From: Pseudomonadota bacterium
GTDB taxonomy: Bacteria; Pseudomonadota; Gammaproteobacteria; JAKAQQ01
Direction of reading: 5' to 3'
Assembly (NCBI GenBank): GCA_021819635.1
Contig: JAKAQQ010000025.1
Span: forward strand, 1-8,194
DNA length: 8,194 bases
Below, piece after piece: positions 6,608 through 8,194 of this stretch. The position numbers and the translations under genes were made by a program. Within the stretch, counting starts at the first letter, position 1, and each line of letters starts with the position of its first letter. The notes below the pieces were generated by a model. It made no database searches. It was not told the DNA's origin and saw only the letters and a list, made by a program, of their open reading frames with translations.

Positions 6608-7438
6608 TCAGCCTTTCCCGGCCTCCGGAAAGGTCCGTCCGGGGAGCGGACTCTCGATCGTCCCGCGGAGGTAGAGGCGGGCGCGGCCCGCGATCCACAC
6701 CCGAGCGCCCTCCCAGCGGCAACGGAGTTCGCCGCCCCGTTCCGAGAGCTGGCGCGCACGGAAACGCTTCCGCCCAAGCCGCTCCCCCCAGTAGGGGGCG
6801 AGCGCGCAGTGGGCGGAGCCCGTCACCGGATCCTCGGGAATGCCGAGGGCGGGAGCAAAGAAACGGCTCACGACGTCGGCCGTCTTCCCGCGGGCGGTGA
6901 CGCAGAGCCCACGGAGGCCAAGGGCCTCAAGCACCCCCTCCTCCGGCACCCGCGAAGCGCGGACGGCCTCCTCGCCGGCAAGGACCGCAAGACCGTCGTC
7001 GCCGTAGGCCAGGAGCGCCTCGGGATCCTCCCCGAGGAAGGGCCGGAGCGCCGGGGCCGGGGGGAGAGTACGGAGCGGGGCGGCGGGAAGGTCGAGGGCG
7101 ATGTCCTCCCCGTCCCGGATCGCCTCGAGCGTCCCGCTCCGGGTGGAAAAGAGAAGGCGCTCTCGTCCCGCGCCCGTCTCGCGAAAGAGCACGTAGGCGG
7201 TGGCAAGGGTCGCGTGCCCGCAGAGGGGAACCTCGACCCGCGGGCTAAACCAGCGGAGAGTCTGCATCCCCGGCTCCGGGCCGGGGACGACGAAGGCGGT
7301 CTCGGGCAGCCGGTTCTCCTCGGCAACCGCCTGAAGGAGATCGTCCGGCGGCCAGGCATCGAGCAGCACGACCGCCGCGGGGTTCCCGCGGCGGCCGTCT
7401 CCGACGAAGGCATCGACGTGGTAGATCGGTCGGGACAC
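6608..7438 (-). CDS. PhzF-family isomerase/epimerase
   Basis: The 276-residue product matches the PhzF / diaminopimelate-epimerase fold family throughout: N-terminal IYHVDAFVGDGRRGNPAAVV (5-24), NRLPETAFV (42-50) with the catalytic glutamate at 46 (Glu45 in PhzF), CGHATLATAYVL (73-84) with the second conserved histidine at 75 (His74 in PhzF), and GIPEDPVTGSAHCALAP in the C-terminal half. Length is normal for the family. Phenazine-pathway PhzF isomerises a dihydro-hydroxyanthranilate; most homologues act on unknown small metabolites in the cytosol, and with no phenazine genes here the substrate is unknown. I chose the GTG at 7436-7438, where family homology begins, over an ATG at 7501: the extra 21 codons come from the tRNA fragment and spacer. 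The Shine-Dalgarno before the GTG is weak. No promoter is evident in the 33 bp between gene and tRNA fragment, so it may originally have been transcribed by read-through from the tRNA-Arg gene. A broken duplicate lies at 3495-3830. Confidence 0.9.
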   Translation of the reverse strand: MSRPIYHVDAFVGDGRRGNPAAVVLLDAWPPDDLLQAVAEENRLPETAFVVPGPEPGMQTLRWFSPRVEVPLCGHATLATAYVLFRETGAGRERLLFSTRSGTLEAIRDGEDIALDLPAAPLRTLPPAPALRPFLGEDPEALLAYGDDGLAVLAGEEAVRASRVPEEGVLEALGLRGLCVTARGKTADVVSRFFAPALGIPEDPVTGSAHCALAPYWGERLGRKRFRARQLSERGGELRCRWEGARVWIAGRARLYLRGTIESPLPGRTFPEAGKG

Positions 7439-7471
7439 GTGCGTCTCACTGGCGTCCGGAAATCGCGGGGC

Positions 7472-7516
7472 TGGCGCGCCTGGCAGGACTCGAACCTGCA
7501 ACCACCGGCTTAGAAG
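7472..7516 (-). tRNA. tRNA-Arg(UCU) 3' half: attachment-site remnant
   Basis: The minus strand reads CTTCTAA (anticodon loop, anticodon TCT at 7512-7514), anticodon-stem 3' strand GCCGG, variable loop, a perfect T-arm GCAGG-TTCGAGT-CCTGC, acceptor strand CAGGCGC, discriminator G and encoded CCA (7472-7474). The preceding bases (GCAGA at 7517-7521) pair at only two of five positions with the anticodon stem, and no D-arm or GCGCCTG acceptor strand follows further upstream, so the 5' half is missing. This 45-bp unit, from anticodon loop to CCA, is the usual core duplicated when tyrosine-recombinase elements integrate into a tRNA gene. It is not a functional tRNA. Confidence 0.85.
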
Positions 7517-7591
7517 TCTGCCAGAACAATATCAGCATGTGCACTGCATCCCAATCTCGACATGGATGAGTTCCACGAGAGGTTCGCGGCC

Positions 7592-7627
7592 CGACACCCC
7601 GCAGCCCCCCCGGATAACAGGGTGTCG
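7592..7627. repeat. 8-bp inverted repeat with a 20-base loop
   Basis: CGACACCC (7592-7599) and GGGTGTCG (7620-7627) are exact reverse complements. The pair lies inside the inferred island, 75 bp from the tRNA-derived junction, in a position where recombinase arm or excisionase sites could be expected, but no such identity can be shown. It could also be a weak terminator. Confidence 0.4.
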
Positions 7628-7736
7628 CTGAGGTAAGAAAGAGGCGTCACGGCCGGATCGAATGGCACTCGGATAAGCCGAAGCACGAGAGGCTGGGCTT
7701 CGTAATGCATTGAAAAGTCAAGAGAAGGATGGCCCC

Positions 7737-7768
7737 GGGTGGTAGGATATGTTTCGACAGAACCACCC
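7737..7768. repeat. inverted repeat upstream of the transposase gene
   Basis: GGGTGGT (7737-7743) and ACCACCC (7762-7768) are exact inverted copies flanking 18 bases, 22 bp before the transposase ATG. Many insertion sequences carry a hairpin near the transposase start that limits read-through expression; this may be one. The outer terminal inverted repeat of the IS should lie close by (about 7720-7745) but cannot be fixed without the other end. Confidence 0.35.
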
Positions 7769-7790
7769 TACGCACAAGAGGCCACCCTTC

Positions 7791-8194
7791 ATGGATAACA
7801 AGCATAGAGCAGAACGTGCCTGGCAGCAATGGGCTTTGCGCCAGCGGCTCCAGACACTCGCCCAACAGGTCGATTCGCTGAGCTTTTTCAACCTGGTGAC
7901 CGGTCCGGAGCTCTTGGGGCCGCTGGAAGCGTTGCTGCCGGAGTACCGGGAGCGCAAGTACCCGCCGACGGTCACGCTGGCGATGTTTTTGGGGCAGGTC
8001 TTGAGCGCCGACGGTTCCTGTCGGAACGCGGTGAATCAGGCGATGGTCCATCGGTTGCTGACGGGCCTGGAGCCGGGCGCCGCGAACACCGGATCGTACA
8101 GCGACGCGCGCAAACGCCTGCCGCTCGCGCTGGTGCAGGAACTGACCCGCACGGTCGGGGCACGGCTGGGGGAGCGCACCCCGGCTCCGTGGAG
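7791..8194 (+). CDS. IS4-family transposase, N-terminal 134 residues (runs off window)
   Basis: The ATG at 7791 is preceded by AAGAGG (7776-7781) nine bases upstream. The product contains SLSFFNLVTGPELLGPLEAL (29-48), LPEYRERKYPPTVTLAMFLG, ALNQ-like VNQAMVHRLLTG, and TGSYSDARKRLPLALVQELT. These are the recognisable N-terminal blocks of IS4-type DDE transposases of the group whose members read SFFNLLTGPELL and YPPTVTLSMFL. They precede the catalytic core; the first catalytic aspartate should follow shortly after the window ends. The enzyme cuts and reinserts its own IS. It lies on the low-G+C side of the tRNA-derived junction and points away from it. Frame is intact as far as seen, so activity cannot be judged. 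The family call rests on motif recognition. Confidence 0.85.
   Translation, partial: MDNKHRAERAWQQWALRQRLQTLAQQVDSLSFFNLVTGPELLGPLEALLPEYRERKYPPTVTLAMFLGQVLSADGSCRNAVNQAMVHRLLTGLEPGAANTGSYSDARKRLPLALVQELTRTVGARLGERTPAPW

Larger units (their letters stand above)
7517..7790. other. island-side spacer of lower G+C, no assigned gene
   Basis: Counted in 60-base blocks, G+C is about 48% (7521-7580), 60% (7621-7680) and 53% (7681-7740), against 73% in the phzF block 7261-7320. A 66-codon minus-strand frame (ATG at 7708-7710) ends at a TAA formed by the tRNA anticodon loop; it has no good Shine-Dalgarno, matches no family I recognise and is probably fortuitous, though it could be a displaced gene end. 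A 24-codon plus-strand frame (7562-7636) is equally unsupported. Confidence 0.4.
7730..8194 (+). mobile_element. left part of an IS4-family insertion sequence
   Basis: Inferred from the transposase gene starting at 7791 and the inverted repeat just before it. The left boundary is approximate; no target-site duplication or right terminal repeat can be checked because the element runs out of the window. Confidence 0.5.

Noticed and set aside
4182..6674. Plus-strand open frame of 830 codons opposite the GAF-protein gene
   Set aside because: It is antisense to a well-supported membrane protein, is rich in Arg, Glu, Pro and Gly as expected for a complementary frame in high-GC DNA, and has no family motif or Shine-Dalgarno.
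7439..7501. Starting phzF at the ATG at 7501
   Set aside because: The extra residues are translated from the tRNA T-arm and acceptor stem; family homology starts at the GTG at 7438.
7472..7560. A complete tRNA-Arg gene
   Set aside because: Upstream of the anticodon loop the stem does not pair and no D-arm or 5' acceptor strand can be found, so only the 3' half exists.
7647..8051. Minus-strand open frame of 134 codons opposite the transposase
   Set aside because: The plus strand carries recognisable IS4 transposase motifs with a Shine-Dalgarno; the minus frame has none.

Overview
The window is G+C-rich DNA from a Gram-negative bacterium: it encodes a full-length TonB-dependent outer-membrane receptor with a signal peptide. 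Receptor style, codon use and an IS4-type transposase suggest a high-GC proteobacterium, plausibly gammaproteobacterial; nothing here fixes the genus.

All intact chromosomal genes lie on the minus strand. From right to left (direction of transcription) they are: phzF-family isomerase (7438-6608); a multi-pass membrane protein ending in a GAF domain with no output domain (5885-4077); a 955-residue TonB-dependent receptor (3087-220) with its own sigma70-like promoter; and the first 29 codons of an exported protein (87-1), also with its own promoter. Long spacers (about 990, 720 and 130 bp) separate them, so they look like single transcription units. Several spacers carry GC-rich hairpins at gene ends.

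The two long spacers hold gene debris. Between the receptor and the GAF protein is a frameshifted, internally deleted copy of the C-terminal half of phzF (about 3495-3830), in direct orientation to the intact gene 3.2 kb away. Between the GAF protein and phzF is a plus-strand remnant that looks like a frameshifted lipoprotein N-terminus (6093 to about 6300).

The right end changes character. At 7516-7472 (minus strand) lies the 3' half of a tRNA-Arg(UCU), from the anticodon loop to the encoded CCA, with no 5' half. This is the usual form of an attachment-site copy left by a tyrosine-recombinase element in a tRNA gene. The orientation places the element to the right, where G+C falls from about 70% to roughly 50-60% and an IS4-family transposase begins at 7791 and runs off the window. 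The chromosome/island junction is thus placed near 7516.

The genes do not form an obvious pathway. I see receptor-mediated uptake, a signalling-type membrane protein, a small-molecule isomerase of unknown substrate, and a mobile-element border. No CRISPR array, known defence system or biosynthetic cluster is visible.
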